A stretch of DNA of 64,000 bases from Magnimaribacter mokuoloeensis (lineage in GTDB: Bacteria > Pseudomonadota > Gammaproteobacteria > Magnimaribacterales > Magnimaribacteraceae). The stretch covers positions 1,054,001 through 1,118,000 of the forward strand of contig CP151794.1 in NCBI GenBank assembly GCA_041860225.1, given 5' to 3'. Under the pieces are notes generated by a model. That model did not search any database. It worked only from the letters and a program-made list of their open reading frames with translations, and was not told the origin of the DNA. Shown here piece by piece: positions 1-8,001 of the stretch. How positions within the stretch are numbered: position 1 is the first letter of the stretch; every line of letters starts with the position of its first letter. Both the position numbers and the translations under genes were made by a program.

Positions 1-714
1 TAAACCTACTCCTGTTATTAACTCCTTAGAATCAAGCTCATGAACTTCAGCATAAGAATCTAATTCATTAAAGAACGATACACGCATTGCTAAATATGTA
101 TTGGAAAATAACTTAACCGCTTCGGCTTCTGTTGAATTAGTGAAAAGTATTTCAATTTCTTCTTTATGAGCCCCTTTCAAGAGTAGATCAGCAAATTCTT
201 TAGCTTTTTTTGAGTGGTCTCCAACTATAATCCTCGAAGGATATAAGTTGTCTTTCAATGCTTGACCTTCTCTGAGAAACTCAGGTGAAAAAATCACTCT
301 TTTAGAGTTGAATTTACCTTGCAACAATTGAGTATGGCCTACGGGAACAGTTGATTTTATTACTATTAAAGCCTCATGATTATTTGTCATGGCATCCTCA
401 ACTACCTTGTCTACAGAAAGGGTATCGAAATAATTTGTTTCAGGATCAAAATTAGTAGGAGTTGCTATTACAATGAAGCTAGCACCCTTATATGCAATAT
501 CTTTGTTTAGAGTGGCTGTTAAGGATAGTGAGCCCTCTGCCAGAAAGGACTCTATCTCTTCGTCCACTATGGGAGACTGTTTATTGTTTATTTTATCAAC
601 TCTTTCAGAATCAATATCTAACACAACAACATCATTATGTTGAGAAAATAAAACAGCCAGAGACATGCCCACATACCCTGAACCAACTACAGTTACTTTT
701 GTTCTTTTAGCCAA
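1..714 (-). CDS. ugd: UDP-glucose 6-dehydrogenase, C-terminal part beyond window
   Basis: Oxidises UDP-glucose to UDP-glucuronate with two NAD+, supplying an acidic sugar for exopolysaccharide or LPS. About 238 N-terminal residues are visible. Seen: a Rossmann GSGYVG motif at residues 10-15, the ATPTNFDPETNYFDT segment typical of short Ugd enzymes, IKSTVPVGHT, SPEFLREG, and KLFSNTYLAMR carrying the family Lys/Asn pair. The catalytic Cys region lies past the edge. An in-frame TAA lies three codons upstream of TTG at 714, and the first ATG (666) would cut the nucleotide-binding motif, so TTG is the likely start. It is last of the visible minus-strand EPS genes, 43 bases after the wzz-like gene. 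GDP-mannose dehydrogenase is a less likely alternative. Confidence 0.9.
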   Translation of the reverse strand, partial: MAKRTKVTVVGSGYVGMSLAVLFSQHNDVVVLDIDSERVDKINNKQSPIVDEEIESFLAEGSLSLTATLNKDIAYKGASFIVIATPTNFDPETNYFDTLSVDKVVEDAMTNNHEALIVIKSTVPVGHTQLLQGKFNSKRVIFSPEFLREGQALKDNLYPSRIIVGDHSKKAKEFADLLLKGAHKEEIEILFTNSTEAEAVKLFSNTYLAMRVSFFNELDSYAEVHELDSKELITGVGL

Positions 715-757
715 AATAAATTAGTAGCGCTTTTATTTAAATTAAAGGATATTATTT

Positions 758-1684
758 TTATTTACTTGAAGAAAAGTGACGGAGAAGGACCAACATTACA
801 CTGATTATTCCGCCAAGCAATGTACTTACTATCACTATCAGAGATCTTGTAGGTCTAGATCTTTTTTCTGGAACAAAAGGAGGTTCCAAAATAATTAGGC
901 TGTATTCATCATGAATACTTGCCATCATTTGAATTTCTAACTGACCCTCAATGAGGAGGTTAATGGAATTTTTTATATCTACCTTTGATGTCCGAGCAAG
1001 CTCATTTGTTAAATACCCTAGAGCAGCCTTCGAGTCAGATATGTCCCTTTGTCTATTTAAATTATTAGCCTCTTTAATGATTAAAGAGAGAAAGCGTTCA
1101 GCAAAAACAGGGGAAACATGCTCGAAACTTATATTAACAAAGCCAGTAATTTTGTCTTGTTTAATAGAAAGCATTTTTCCGTACGCTTGATGGGCTTCTA
1201 GATATGTAGGTATAGCTGATTTATTTGCAGTGGATTCCCTTACCCATTTTTTTTCATCTGCATCATAATCTTCCTCATTAAAGTATAACTTTCCTTCCCC
1301 AAAATCATATCGATCATAAGCCATTAGGGAGGGTAATACTCCTTCAAAGCTGACAAGATGTCTTACAAAATCTCGAGATTTGATTATTTCGACCATTTTT
1401 AAAGTCTCATTACCTTGTCCTGAGATCGCTCCCAAGCCGGCTAGAGAAGCTATATCAGAAAATTGAGAAATTGGGCTAGAAGTTTGAGAATCCCTGGATA
1501 CAAGTACCGCCTCAGATGTAAAATAATTTGTCAGTGAAAGGGCGTAAAAGATAGAGCTAATAGCAACAATTGTTGTCATTAAAATTATGAAGATCTTTCC
1601 TTTCCATATGGCTTCGAAAAGCTGCCTTAAATCTATTTCATCTTCATAAATAACATTGTCTGTATTTGTATTAGAGGTTGTCAT
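758..1684 (-). CDS. Wzz-like polysaccharide chain-length determinant
   Basis: Inner-membrane polysaccharide co-polymerase that sets chain length of surface polysaccharide. The 308-residue protein has the classic two-helix plan: a short acidic cytoplasmic N-terminus, a helix at about 31-52, a long periplasmic domain, and a second helix at about 281-301, preceded by a Pro/Arg-rich EPPFVPEKRSRPTRS stretch as in Wzz proteins. It has no C-terminal tyrosine-kinase domain, so it is the Wzz type rather than a full Wzc. Its ATG overlaps the stop of the upstream MarR-type gene (ATGA, 1684-1681), implying coupled translation, and it precedes ugd in the same direction. The family is clear; polymer specificity cannot be told. 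Confidence 0.87.
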   Translation of the reverse strand: MTTSNTNTDNVIYEDEIDLRQLFEAIWKGKIFIILMTTIVAISSIFYALSLTNYFTSEAVLVSRDSQTSSPISQFSDIASLAGLGAISGQGNETLKMVEIIKSRDFVRHLVSFEGVLPSLMAYDRYDFGEGKLYFNEEDYDADEKKWVRESTANKSAIPTYLEAHQAYGKMLSIKQDKITGFVNISFEHVSPVFAERFLSLIIKEANNLNRQRDISDSKAALGYLTNELARTSKVDIKNSINLLIEGQLEIQMMASIHDEYSLIILEPPFVPEKRSRPTRSLIVIVSTLLGGIISVMLVLLRHFSSSK

Positions 1685-1998
1685 GACTTATCCATTCGTT
1701 GAATTTCTTTTTTCAGTTTATCAAACTCTTCAGATTTTCGCTGAAGAAATAATAAAGTTAATTTTCGTTTTTCATCTATGCCTTCTGGAGTTAGCAGATA
1801 TAAATAGCCAATCTTGTTGTCAGATCTTCTGAAATTATTAACCTTAATTAAACCCTTTCCTAATAGAGCTTTAATTAGATAGTTGATTTTACCGAGGCTC
1901 AGGCCCAAGTGCTCCGCTATTTGGCGCTGAGTAAGCTTAGGGTTTTCTTCTAATTTTTGTAGGATTTCTAATTCCGTTTCAGAATGACTTTTTTTCAT
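1681..1998 (-). CDS. MarR-family EPS-associated transcriptional regulator
   Basis: Small winged-helix DNA-binding protein of 105 residues matching the EPS-associated MarR-type regulators found at the head of exopolysaccharide clusters. The helix-turn-helix is at about residues 20-50 (TQRQIAEHLGLSLGKINYLI), followed by a wing with NKIGYLYLLTPEG and a charged C-terminal helix suited to dimerisation. It is the first gene after a leader with several palindromes and overlaps the wzz-like gene by four bases, so it probably regulates its own operon. The start at 1998 is preceded by GCGGTAGCT, which could be a weak ribosome site but is also an ops-like element. Target sites are inferred, not shown. 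Confidence 0.82.
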   Translation of the reverse strand: MKKSHSETELEILQKLEENPKLTQRQIAEHLGLSLGKINYLIKALLGKGLIKVNNFRRSDNKIGYLYLLTPEGIDEKRKLTLLFLQRKSEEFDKLKKEIQRMDKS

Positions 1999-2010
1999 AG
2001 CTACCGCAAT
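1999..2010 (-). promoter_or_regulatory. ops-like (RfaH recruitment) element
   Basis: The minus strand reads ATTGCGGTAGCT ending directly before the ATG at 1998. GCGGTAGC (2007-2000) matches the core of the ops/JUMPstart element (GGCGGTAGCGTG in E. coli), at which RfaH loads onto paused RNA polymerase in polysaccharide operon leaders. An RfaH/NusG paralogue is encoded immediately upstream. The flanking ops bases are not conserved, so the match is limited to eight bases, but the location is where such an element is expected. Confidence 0.5.
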
Positions 2011-2032
2011 GAATTACTAAAAATAATTCATT
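2008..2032 (-). promoter_or_regulatory. Leader hairpin before the MarR gene
   Basis: AATGAATTA (2008-2016) and TAATTCATT (2024-2032) form a perfect 9-bp inverted repeat with a 7-base loop. In the minus-strand transcript this hairpin lies just before the ops-like element. It has no following T-run, so it does not look like a simple terminator; it could favour polymerase pausing or be part of the operator array. Confidence 0.45.
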
Positions 2033-2103
2033 GAATGTTGACAGAAATCTATGCGTTCAATAATTGAACAAACAGATAATATAGTATGTTCAATATTTGA
2101 ACA
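2026..2103 (-). promoter_or_regulatory. Promoter with three TTCA/TGAA palindromic operator candidates
   Basis: Three related palindromes occur at 2026-2036 (ATTCATTGAAT), 2055-2069 (GTTCAATAATTGAAC, perfect) and 2087-2103 (TGTTCAATATTTGAACA, perfect arms around TAT). Their centres are 31 and 33 bases apart, close to three helical turns each. A minus-strand promoter fits: -35 TTGTTC (2104-2099), 17-base spacer, -10 TATTAT (2081-2076), predicted start near 2069. The upstream palindrome covers the -35/spacer and the middle one the start site, a layout expected for repression. The likely binder is the MarR-type protein encoded just downstream; this is inference. Confidence 0.55.
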
Positions 2104-2119
2104 AGCTATTTGACTAAAA

Positions 2120-2665
2120 TTAGAACTTTATTGAGTTTATTATTTCTTTATTACCCAAGTCGGATTCAGGAAGATCAGTTGAAACTGTTGTATTTAATAA
2201 TTTAAGCAAAAGAGTAACTCTATGATTTGATTTTTTAGATAAGAATATTGCGTCTATACCGGCAAAACGCCCTCTTTTTATGGATACAAAATCTCCCTTC
2301 TCAAAGTCAATAATTGAAACATCTTCTTGATAAACATCGTGAGCATCAAGTTTTTTTCTCATTGCTAAAATAATTTCTGGAGAAATCGGAGTAAATTTAT
2401 CAGAGAACATAACAATGTTACTAACGCCGTAAGTTGAATTTACTACGCCCCAGTTTTCTAGAGACAGATCTATTTCTACAAAAAGGTAACTTGGGAAAAT
2501 GGGTACTGGTTGCTTGATCTGACTGCTATTTTTAGACCTCAATATCAATGGTAAAAATGTTTTAAAGCCTTGTTTTATAAGGTTCTCATTGGCTCTTTTT
2601 TCCTGTTTGGCTTTAGTATGAACTAGGACCCAAATGCACTGACTTTTATCTTTCTTTGATTCCAT
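2120..2665 (-). CDS. RfaH/NusG-family transcription antiterminator
   Basis: NusG paralogue of 181 residues. The N-terminal NGN domain (about 9-110) starts with WVLVHTKAKQEKRA and contains the FPSYLFVEID segment that contacts RNA polymerase. A KOW-type C-terminal region follows (GDFVSIKRGRFAGIDAIF, about 124-141). Position next to exopolysaccharide genes and a length near RfaH suggest a specialised operon-specific factor rather than housekeeping NusG. A good ribosome site (AAGGTAG) precedes the ATG at 2665. It lies directly downstream of tRNA-Leu on the same strand and is followed by the leader with an ops-like element and the MarR/wzz/ugd genes, its probable targets. Confidence 0.83.
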   Translation of the reverse strand: MESKKDKSQCIWVLVHTKAKQEKRANENLIKQGFKTFLPLILRSKNSSQIKQPVPIFPSYLFVEIDLSLENWGVVNSTYGVSNIVMFSDKFTPISPEIILAMRKKLDAHDVYQEDVSIIDFEKGDFVSIKRGRFAGIDAIFLSKKSNHRVTLLLKLLNTTVSTDLPESDLGNKEIINSIKF

Positions 2666-2683
2666 ACTACCTTACTAGAAAAT

Positions 2684-2770
2684 TGGTGCCCGGGGCCGGA
2701 CTCGAACCGGCACGAAGTTTCCTTCGAGGGATTTTAAGTCCCTTGTGTCTACCAATTCCACCACCCGGGC
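2684..2770 (-). tRNA. tRNA-Leu (anticodon TAA)
   Basis: The minus strand starts GCCCGGGTGGTGGAATTGG and ends in a 7-bp acceptor stem plus an encoded ACCA. The anticodon loop CTTAAAA gives TAA, reading UUA/UUG. A long variable arm with a GAAGGAAACTTC-type stem is typical of class II tRNA-Leu, and the GGTTCGAGTCC T-arm is intact. It lies 23 bases downstream of tRNA-Cys and just before the RfaH-like gene, so the three are probably cotranscribed. Confidence 0.96.
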
Positions 2771-2793
2771 AAACAATTTAAATTATAACATTG

Positions 2794-2864
2794 AGGCTGA
2801 GGTCGGAATCGAACCGGCGTAGACGGATTTGCAATCCGCTGCATAACCACTTTGCTACTCAGCC
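2794..2864 (-). tRNA. tRNA-Cys (anticodon GCA), CCA not encoded
   Basis: The minus strand begins GGCTGAGTAGCAAAGTGG; acceptor arms GGCTGAG/CTCAGCC pair perfectly and the loop TTGCAAA gives anticodon GCA. The discriminator base is T (U73), the cysteine identity base. The next three bases are CAA, not CCA, so the 3' CCA must be added by tRNA nucleotidyltransferase, unlike the adjacent tRNA-Leu. Confidence 0.95.
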
Positions 2865-2901
2865 TTACTTGTATTTTAAATGTCTATAAACAATAGACCA
2901 G

Positions 2902-3438
2902 CTATTTCATTAAATTTCTATAAGTTTTTAAATATCCATATAAGCTATGAATAGATACATATGCCGCTAACCAAAATAAAGAAATAGTTAAAAAAAGAAA
3001 AGGTTGTCCGAAATTAGGGGAAATTATTAAGAAAGCTAAAGCAAATATCTGTATTGCTGTCTTGCTTTTAGCGATGAATGTTACTTTTACGGGATTTTGT
3101 CCCTGCTTTTCAGTTAAGAGTTGCCTAAAAGAGGAAACCACTATTTCTCTAAAGATAATTATTATGGAAGGTATTATCAATAAGAGATCACTCGCATGGG
3201 AGATAAAATAAAACAGCAAAATAATAATTAATAACTTGTCTGCAACTAAGTCTAATAAAGCGCCTAAAATGCTTGTTGAGCCTGTCTTTCTTGCTAAATA
3301 GCCATCTAAATGATCAGTAATTCCTGCAATAATGAATAATATTAAAGCTGCCCAATTATTCTGACTGGGTTCTGGAGAAGCCAATATTAAAACAGGGAAT
3401 ATCAATAATATTCTTAAAATAGTTATGTAATTTGCCAT
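2902..3438 (-). CDS. pgsA: CDP-diacylglycerol--glycerol-3-phosphate 3-phosphatidyltransferase
   Basis: Makes phosphatidylglycerophosphate from CDP-diacylglycerol and glycerol-3-phosphate, the committed step to phosphatidylglycerol and cardiolipin, in the inner membrane. The 178-residue protein carries the CDP-alcohol phosphotransferase signature D-G-x2-A-R-x8-G-x3-D-x3-D, seen as DGYLARKTG followed by GALLDLVADK. Several hydrophobic helices span it, and length is typical of PgsA. The ATG at 3438 lies 3 bases after the uvrC stop, and the uvrC-pgsA-tRNA order is common in gammaproteobacteria. Signature and context agree, so the call is firm. Confidence 0.95.
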   Translation of the reverse strand: MANYITILRILLIFPVLILASPEPSQNNWAALILFIIAGITDHLDGYLARKTGSTSILGALLDLVADKLLIIILLFYFISHASDLLLIIPSIIIIFREIVVSSFRQLLTEKQGQNPVKVTFIAKSKTAIQIFALAFLIISPNFGQPFLFLTISLFWLAAYVSIHSLYGYLKTYRNLMK

Positions 3439-3441
3439 ATA

Positions 3442-5280
3442 TCAATTATGTATTTCTCTATATATTGATTCTGCTGTATTTTTACCTATTCCTGCAACTT
3501 CGGACAAATCATCTATGCTAGCTCTTCTGATTTGTTCTAATGATCCAAAATATCTCAGTAATAATTTTTTTTTGACCCTACCTACTCCAGATAAATCATC
3601 GAGAGAGGACTTTATAGAAGTTTTTCTCATTTTTTTCTTCTGGATTGTGATAGCAAATCTATGTGTTTCATCTCTAATCTCTTGAATGAATTGATGAAAG
3701 GTGATCCCTTGATCAATAATAATACTTTCTCCATTTTGAAGATGAATGTTGTCGAAAGAAGCTTTTCTTCTTACACCTTTTGATATAGCAATGATATCAG
3801 TATCTTTAATATTAAACTCTTCAAGTGTCTTCAAAGCTTTTTTTAGATGTGTCTTTCCTCCATCTATTATAATTAGGCCAGGTAGTCTTCTTGTGCTCTC
3901 TTCTGAAAACCTTCTTCTTATTAGTTCCATCATAGATCCAATATCATTTCCAGAGTTTGATTTACTGATATTGTAAGATCGATATAAATCTTTTGCTTTT
4001 CCTTGATCGGAATAAACCACGCAACCAGCCACTGCATCTTTTCCAGCATGATGACTTACATCATAGGATTCAATTAAATGTAGATCATTTTTGAGCTTGA
4101 GACCTTCTTTTAATTTTTGAATTTTAATTTTGGTATCCTTATCGGACAAATTTTTTCTAAGCCTATATTCTGTATTTGCTCTACATACATCTAAAAGCCC
4201 TTTATCCTTTTTTCCAGGTCTTGTGATGATGGAAATCTTTTTTGAGTGTTTAAAAGATAATGCTTTTTCTAGAAGTTCCTTATTGGTTAATTTTTGATTA
4301 GTAACAAGAAAACTTGGACATTCTTCTTGGGAGAGATATCGTTGGGTAATAAAGTATTCAAGAAAATTCTGATCTTCAAATCCTTCAACCTGTAAGTAGT
4401 TCTTATGCCCTGTAACCCAACCTTGATTGACAGAAGTTACACCAACTCTTACCTTATTTGAAAAAGAAGCAATATAAATGGCATCTCTACTATCCTTAAA
4501 ACCTGCTATGCTTTGTGATCTTTGAATATCCCTTAATGCAGAAATCCTATCTCTGTATATTGCAGCTTTTTCGTAATCTTTATTTTTGGAAAATTTATCC
4601 ATTGATAAATAAAAATTATTTATAAGATCTTCAGACTTTCCATCCAATAATAGCTCAGCGTTTTGTACCTCTTTGAAATAATCTTCTTGACTAATTAAGC
4701 CTATGCACGGGGCAGAACATCGCCCTATCTCATACTGGAGACATGGCCTAGTTCTATTTTTAAAATAAGCATCAGAACAATTTCTTAATTTAAAAGTTTT
4801 TTGTATAAGTTTTAAAGCATCCCTAACAGCATAAGAATTAGGAAAAGGACCGAAAAACCTTCCATTTTCTAATTTCTTTCCTAAGAATGATTTAGCAGCA
4901 GGAAAATTTTTTTTTGATTCAATTTTTATCCACGGATAGCCTTTATCGTCCTTAAATTGAACGTTAAACTTGGGTTTCATCTCTTTGATTAGGTACTGTT
5001 CATGAAGAAGGGATTCAAGCTCAGTATTTGTTATGGCAAACTCAATGAAATGCGCTTGCGCAAGCAAATTTTCTACCTTTTTCGATCTAGAAGACTTTCT
5101 AAAATATGAAGCAACCCTATTGTTAAGTCGTTTAGCCTTACCTATATAAAGAGGATTTCCGGTTTTATCTAAGAATTTATAGACGCCTGGAGTTTTTGGT
5201 ATATCTTTTATAAATTCCCTAATCTCTGTATCTAAAGAAGGGATACGACAAGGTGACTCAGTGAAAATCTTTTCTTCCAT
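3442..5280 (-). CDS. uvrC: Excinuclease ABC subunit C
   Basis: UvrC makes the dual incisions of nucleotide excision repair after UvrAB damage recognition. With the chosen start it is 612 residues, close to E. coli UvrC (610). An N-terminal GIY-YIG nuclease domain (TPGVYKF ... YIGKAK) is followed by a UVR motif (about 190-230), the RNase H-like endonuclease domain (ESYDVSHHAG, IIDGGKTHLKKA) and two C-terminal HhH motifs (LDDLSGVGRVKKK, LSEVAGIGKNTA). The frame is open to an ATG at 5340, but ATG 5280 gives the conserved N-terminal length. It overlaps the end of manC by 23 bases. Possible coupling to manC translation is inference. Confidence 0.95.
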   Translation of the reverse strand: MEEKIFTESPCRIPSLDTEIREFIKDIPKTPGVYKFLDKTGNPLYIGKAKRLNNRVASYFRKSSRSKKVENLLAQAHFIEFAITNTELESLLHEQYLIKEMKPKFNVQFKDDKGYPWIKIESKKNFPAAKSFLGKKLENGRFFGPFPNSYAVRDALKLIQKTFKLRNCSDAYFKNRTRPCLQYEIGRCSAPCIGLISQEDYFKEVQNAELLLDGKSEDLINNFYLSMDKFSKNKDYEKAAIYRDRISALRDIQRSQSIAGFKDSRDAIYIASFSNKVRVGVTSVNQGWVTGHKNYLQVEGFEDQNFLEYFITQRYLSQEECPSFLVTNQKLTNKELLEKALSFKHSKKISIITRPGKKDKGLLDVCRANTEYRLRKNLSDKDTKIKIQKLKEGLKLKNDLHLIESYDVSHHAGKDAVAGCVVYSDQGKAKDLYRSYNISKSNSGNDIGSMMELIRRRFSEESTRRLPGLIIIDGGKTHLKKALKTLEEFNIKDTDIIAISKGVRRKASFDNIHLQNGESIIIDQGITFHQFIQEIRDETHRFAITIQKKKMRKTSIKSSLDDLSGVGRVKKKLLLRYFGSLEQIRRASIDDLSEVAGIGKNTAESIYREIHN

Positions 5281-6502
5281 ATTTATCTTCGAATCTAACA
5301 ATATCATCCTCGCCAAAATATGTTCCTGTTTGAATTTCAATGATTTCTAAGGTTTCATCTCCAAAATTTTGTACTCTATGCTTCTCTTTCTTATCAATGA
5401 CAATTGATTCACCTGGACGTAATTCTAGAATTTCATTTTCGACAGTTACCGTAGCAACACCTTGGGTTATGTACCAAGTTTCAGATCTATGTTCATGCAT
5501 TTGCATAGAAAGCATTTGATCAGAATTAATAGAAAGCATCTTAACTTTAGAAAATTCTGTTTCCAAGAGAACTTCAAAGAAACCCCAGGGTTTCTCAGTT
5601 TTAGGATAATTACCTTCAGCATAAAGTGTAAGACCATGTTCTGGATTCTTTTGTAAATTACTTAAGGAATGCCAAGACCCTAAGTCTGTCCATCCTGCAT
5701 CCAAGGAAGCCACAAAAGTATCTAGATTTGATTCAACAAAAGCTTTATCGAAAGATATATCTTCAAGTTGTGAAAATTGTTCTCTATTAGGATAAAAATA
5801 TAACTGATTAAGTTCTTCAGTAGGTAGCAGTCTCATCATTAATGAATGTAAGTCAGGATTTTTTTGTTTAATTGATTGGCTCAGCCATTTGCCATCAAAA
5901 CAAAATATTCCAGAATTCCACAAGGTATCGGGTTGCTTAATCAACCGTTTTGCTTTTTCCAGTTCCGGCTTTTCTATAAAAGATTTAACTTTTTTTAAGA
6001 TGTTGCTAGACGGGATAGTAGATATATATCCATATTCGGTTGAAGGAGAATTAGGAACCACTCCCAATAATATCAAAGCATCTCTTTTAAAGAGATTTTG
6101 AATATTTGAAGAAGTTTCATAAAAGGATTTGTTAAAGGGGATATAGTGATCAGAGGGCATAACCATATATCTTTCTTCTTCTTTTTTTCTAATACCTGCA
6201 AGAACGGGCAAAGCTAAGGCAGAGAAAGTATTTTTTGATTCAGGTTCTAGAAAGACCATTTCAACTTCTAGACCCGTCTTAGCTAAAGATTCTTCTACTA
6301 ATGTTAAATATTCTTCCGAAGTAACAACTATGGGCTTCTTAAAAATATCGCGATTATTTACTCGTTGAAGAGTGAGGTCAAAAAGTGATAAATCTCCGAA
6401 TAAAGAAATAAATTGTTTAGGTCTTTTCTTTGTCGAAAGTGGCCACAACCTTTTGCCCGAACCTCCGGCCAGGATAATGGGTCTAAACTTTTTATAGCTC
6501 AT
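5258..6502 (-). CDS. manC: Mannose-1-phosphate guanylyltransferase / mannose-6-phosphate isomerase
   Basis: Type II enzyme making GDP-mannose for surface polysaccharide. The N-terminal nucleotidyltransferase domain shows ILAGGSGKRLWPLS and RPKQF, VMPSDHY, FIEKP and LWNSGIF. The C-terminal cupin isomerase domain shows EKPWGFFEVL, MQMHEHRSETWYI and PGESIVIDKKEKHRV, with metal-binding His/Glu residues. At 414 residues it is shorter than the usual 470-480, mainly in the linker region, but both domains are present. It follows pgi by 14 bases, and both use hexose phosphates. Its stop lies inside the uvrC start region. Confidence 0.93.
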   Translation of the reverse strand: MSYKKFRPIILAGGSGKRLWPLSTKKRPKQFISLFGDLSLFDLTLQRVNNRDIFKKPIVVTSEEYLTLVEESLAKTGLEVEMVFLEPESKNTFSALALPVLAGIRKKEEERYMVMPSDHYIPFNKSFYETSSNIQNLFKRDALILLGVVPNSPSTEYGYISTIPSSNILKKVKSFIEKPELEKAKRLIKQPDTLWNSGIFCFDGKWLSQSIKQKNPDLHSLMMRLLPTEELNQLYFYPNREQFSQLEDISFDKAFVESNLDTFVASLDAGWTDLGSWHSLSNLQKNPEHGLTLYAEGNYPKTEKPWGFFEVLLETEFSKVKMLSINSDQMLSMQMHEHRSETWYITQGVATVTVENEILELRPGESIVIDKKEKHRVQNFGDETLEIIEIQTGTYFGEDDIVRFEDKYGRKDFH

Positions 6503-6516
6503 AGGTAAATTATAAA

Positions 6517-8001
6517 CTAGTATTTAGGAAGCACTCTCGAAGAAAAATAATCCTTCAAGAATTCTTTATTGCTTTTAACATCAGAAGCTAATTTCTTTCC
6601 TAACTGCACTCCCCATTGATCAAAAGGGTTAATTCCTAGTATGAGTGCTTCAATAAATATCTTGTGTTCATACAAAGCTAATAAAAATCCGAGACTTTTA
6701 AGATCTAAGCTATCTAACTGTATGATTGTACAAGGGTTGTTCCCTCTAACTGATTTGTGAGGGTTTGTTTTGTCATCTAGACCATGGGTCATTGCCAAAA
6801 CTTGTGATAAGAGCATTTCATGAGAATCTCTTTTGTCATTATGGTCATCATTTATTCCAATAAAGTCGCAAGCTGTCTCTGTTTTGCCTTGCATTAACCA
6901 TTGAAATGTTGAGTGCTGATTCTCAATTCCATAACCACCCCAAACTAAAGGAGAAGTTAAAAATGGAGAAACATATGAGTCAAAATTAACAGACTTACCA
7001 TTACTCTCCATAGATAATTGAGCCAGATATTTAGTCAAAGAACGTAAATTAAAATTATAAGTAAAAATACCATGATTATTGATATTAAGCGCATTTGTAT
7101 TCCAAACACTCAATAAGGCCATCATCACAGAGATATTAGAGTTCCATTGTTCTTGACGAGTATATTCATCAGCTAAACAAGCTCCTTCAAGAAATTCTGA
7201 ATAAGAATCATAGTTAGTATTCACAAACGCAGGCAAACTAATGGAAGACCATATTGAAAATCTTCCTCCCAAGGAATCCTTTAGAATAAATTTATTTGTA
7301 TCCTTAATTCCGTGAGCAGTCATAGCAGATGAGTTAGCCGAAATACCATAAAGGTGGTTTTCTAAAATAAGATCAGGTTCTTGAGCAAACCAAGACTTCA
7401 CAAAATTCAGATTTTTTATAATTTCAGAAGTCTCAAATGACTTTGAAGAAGCAAAGACTAAGGTCTCTTTCTGTTGGCAATGACGAAGAGTATCTTTTAA
7501 CTCTTGTAAATCATAACTAGAACAAAAATGTACTTTTATAGGTCCATCTAAAGACTGAAATTCATTAAGTAATTCCGGACCCAATCTAGAACCTCCAATA
7601 CTTATACAAATTAAATTTTTGAAAGAATGATCGGAATGAATTTGTTCTAGAAATGCTTTAATCTTTTTTCTTTCGCTGAAAATAAGCTCAAACCCTTCAA
7701 TGGAATTTCTACTTCTATAAAGAGTATGACTTACAGCTCTATCTTCAGAAGGATTATAGATTTCTCCCTTAAATAATAAATTTAAAGACTCTTTAAGATT
7801 AATTAAATCAGGTATTTGTAAAAGGTAATCTAAAACCTCATTATTTAATCTTTGTTTAGAATAATCAAAAGTTAACAGGTCACTTTTAATATTTTTATCT
7901 TTAAAACCATCTACCTTATTTAATTCAGCAATATTGTTTTTTTTTATACCTTCGGCAAGTAGCAAAAGTTTACTATGTATATCCTTCCTAAAATCATTCA
8001 T
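6517..8001 (-). CDS. pgi: Glucose-6-phosphate isomerase
   Basis: Interconverts glucose-6-phosphate and fructose-6-phosphate. The 494-residue protein shows SIGGSRLGPEL, the signature SLGGRFSIWSSISLPAF, SMESNGKSV with the catalytic Glu, ENQHSTFQWLMQG with the catalytic His, and a C-terminal QWGVQLGKKLA with the catalytic Lys. It is about 55 residues shorter than E. coli Pgi, in loops rather than at these motifs. The start overlaps the lapA stop by 8 bases. With manC and gmhA it forms a sugar-phosphate group that can feed envelope polysaccharide. Confidence 0.95.
   Translation of the reverse strand: MNDFRKDIHSKLLLLAEGIKKNNIAELNKVDGFKDKNIKSDLLTFDYSKQRLNNEVLDYLLQIPDLINLKESLNLLFKGEIYNPSEDRAVSHTLYRSRNSIEGFELIFSERKKIKAFLEQIHSDHSFKNLICISIGGSRLGPELLNEFQSLDGPIKVHFCSSYDLQELKDTLRHCQQKETLVFASSKSFETSEIIKNLNFVKSWFAQEPDLILENHLYGISANSSAMTAHGIKDTNKFILKDSLGGRFSIWSSISLPAFVNTNYDSYSEFLEGACLADEYTRQEQWNSNISVMMALLSVWNTNALNINNHGIFTYNFNLRSLTKYLAQLSMESNGKSVNFDSYVSPFLTSPLVWGGYGIENQHSTFQWLMQGKTETACDFIGINDDHNDKRDSHEMLLSQVLAMTHGLDDKTNPHKSVRGNNPCTIIQLDSLDLKSLGFLLALYEHKIFIEALILGINPFDQWGVQLGKKLASDVKSNKEFLKDYFSSRVLPKY

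Noticed and set aside
951..1190. Plus-strand open frame of 79 codons
   Set aside because: It lies wholly inside the wzz-like gene on the other strand, has no family motif, and the minus frame has clear domain structure.
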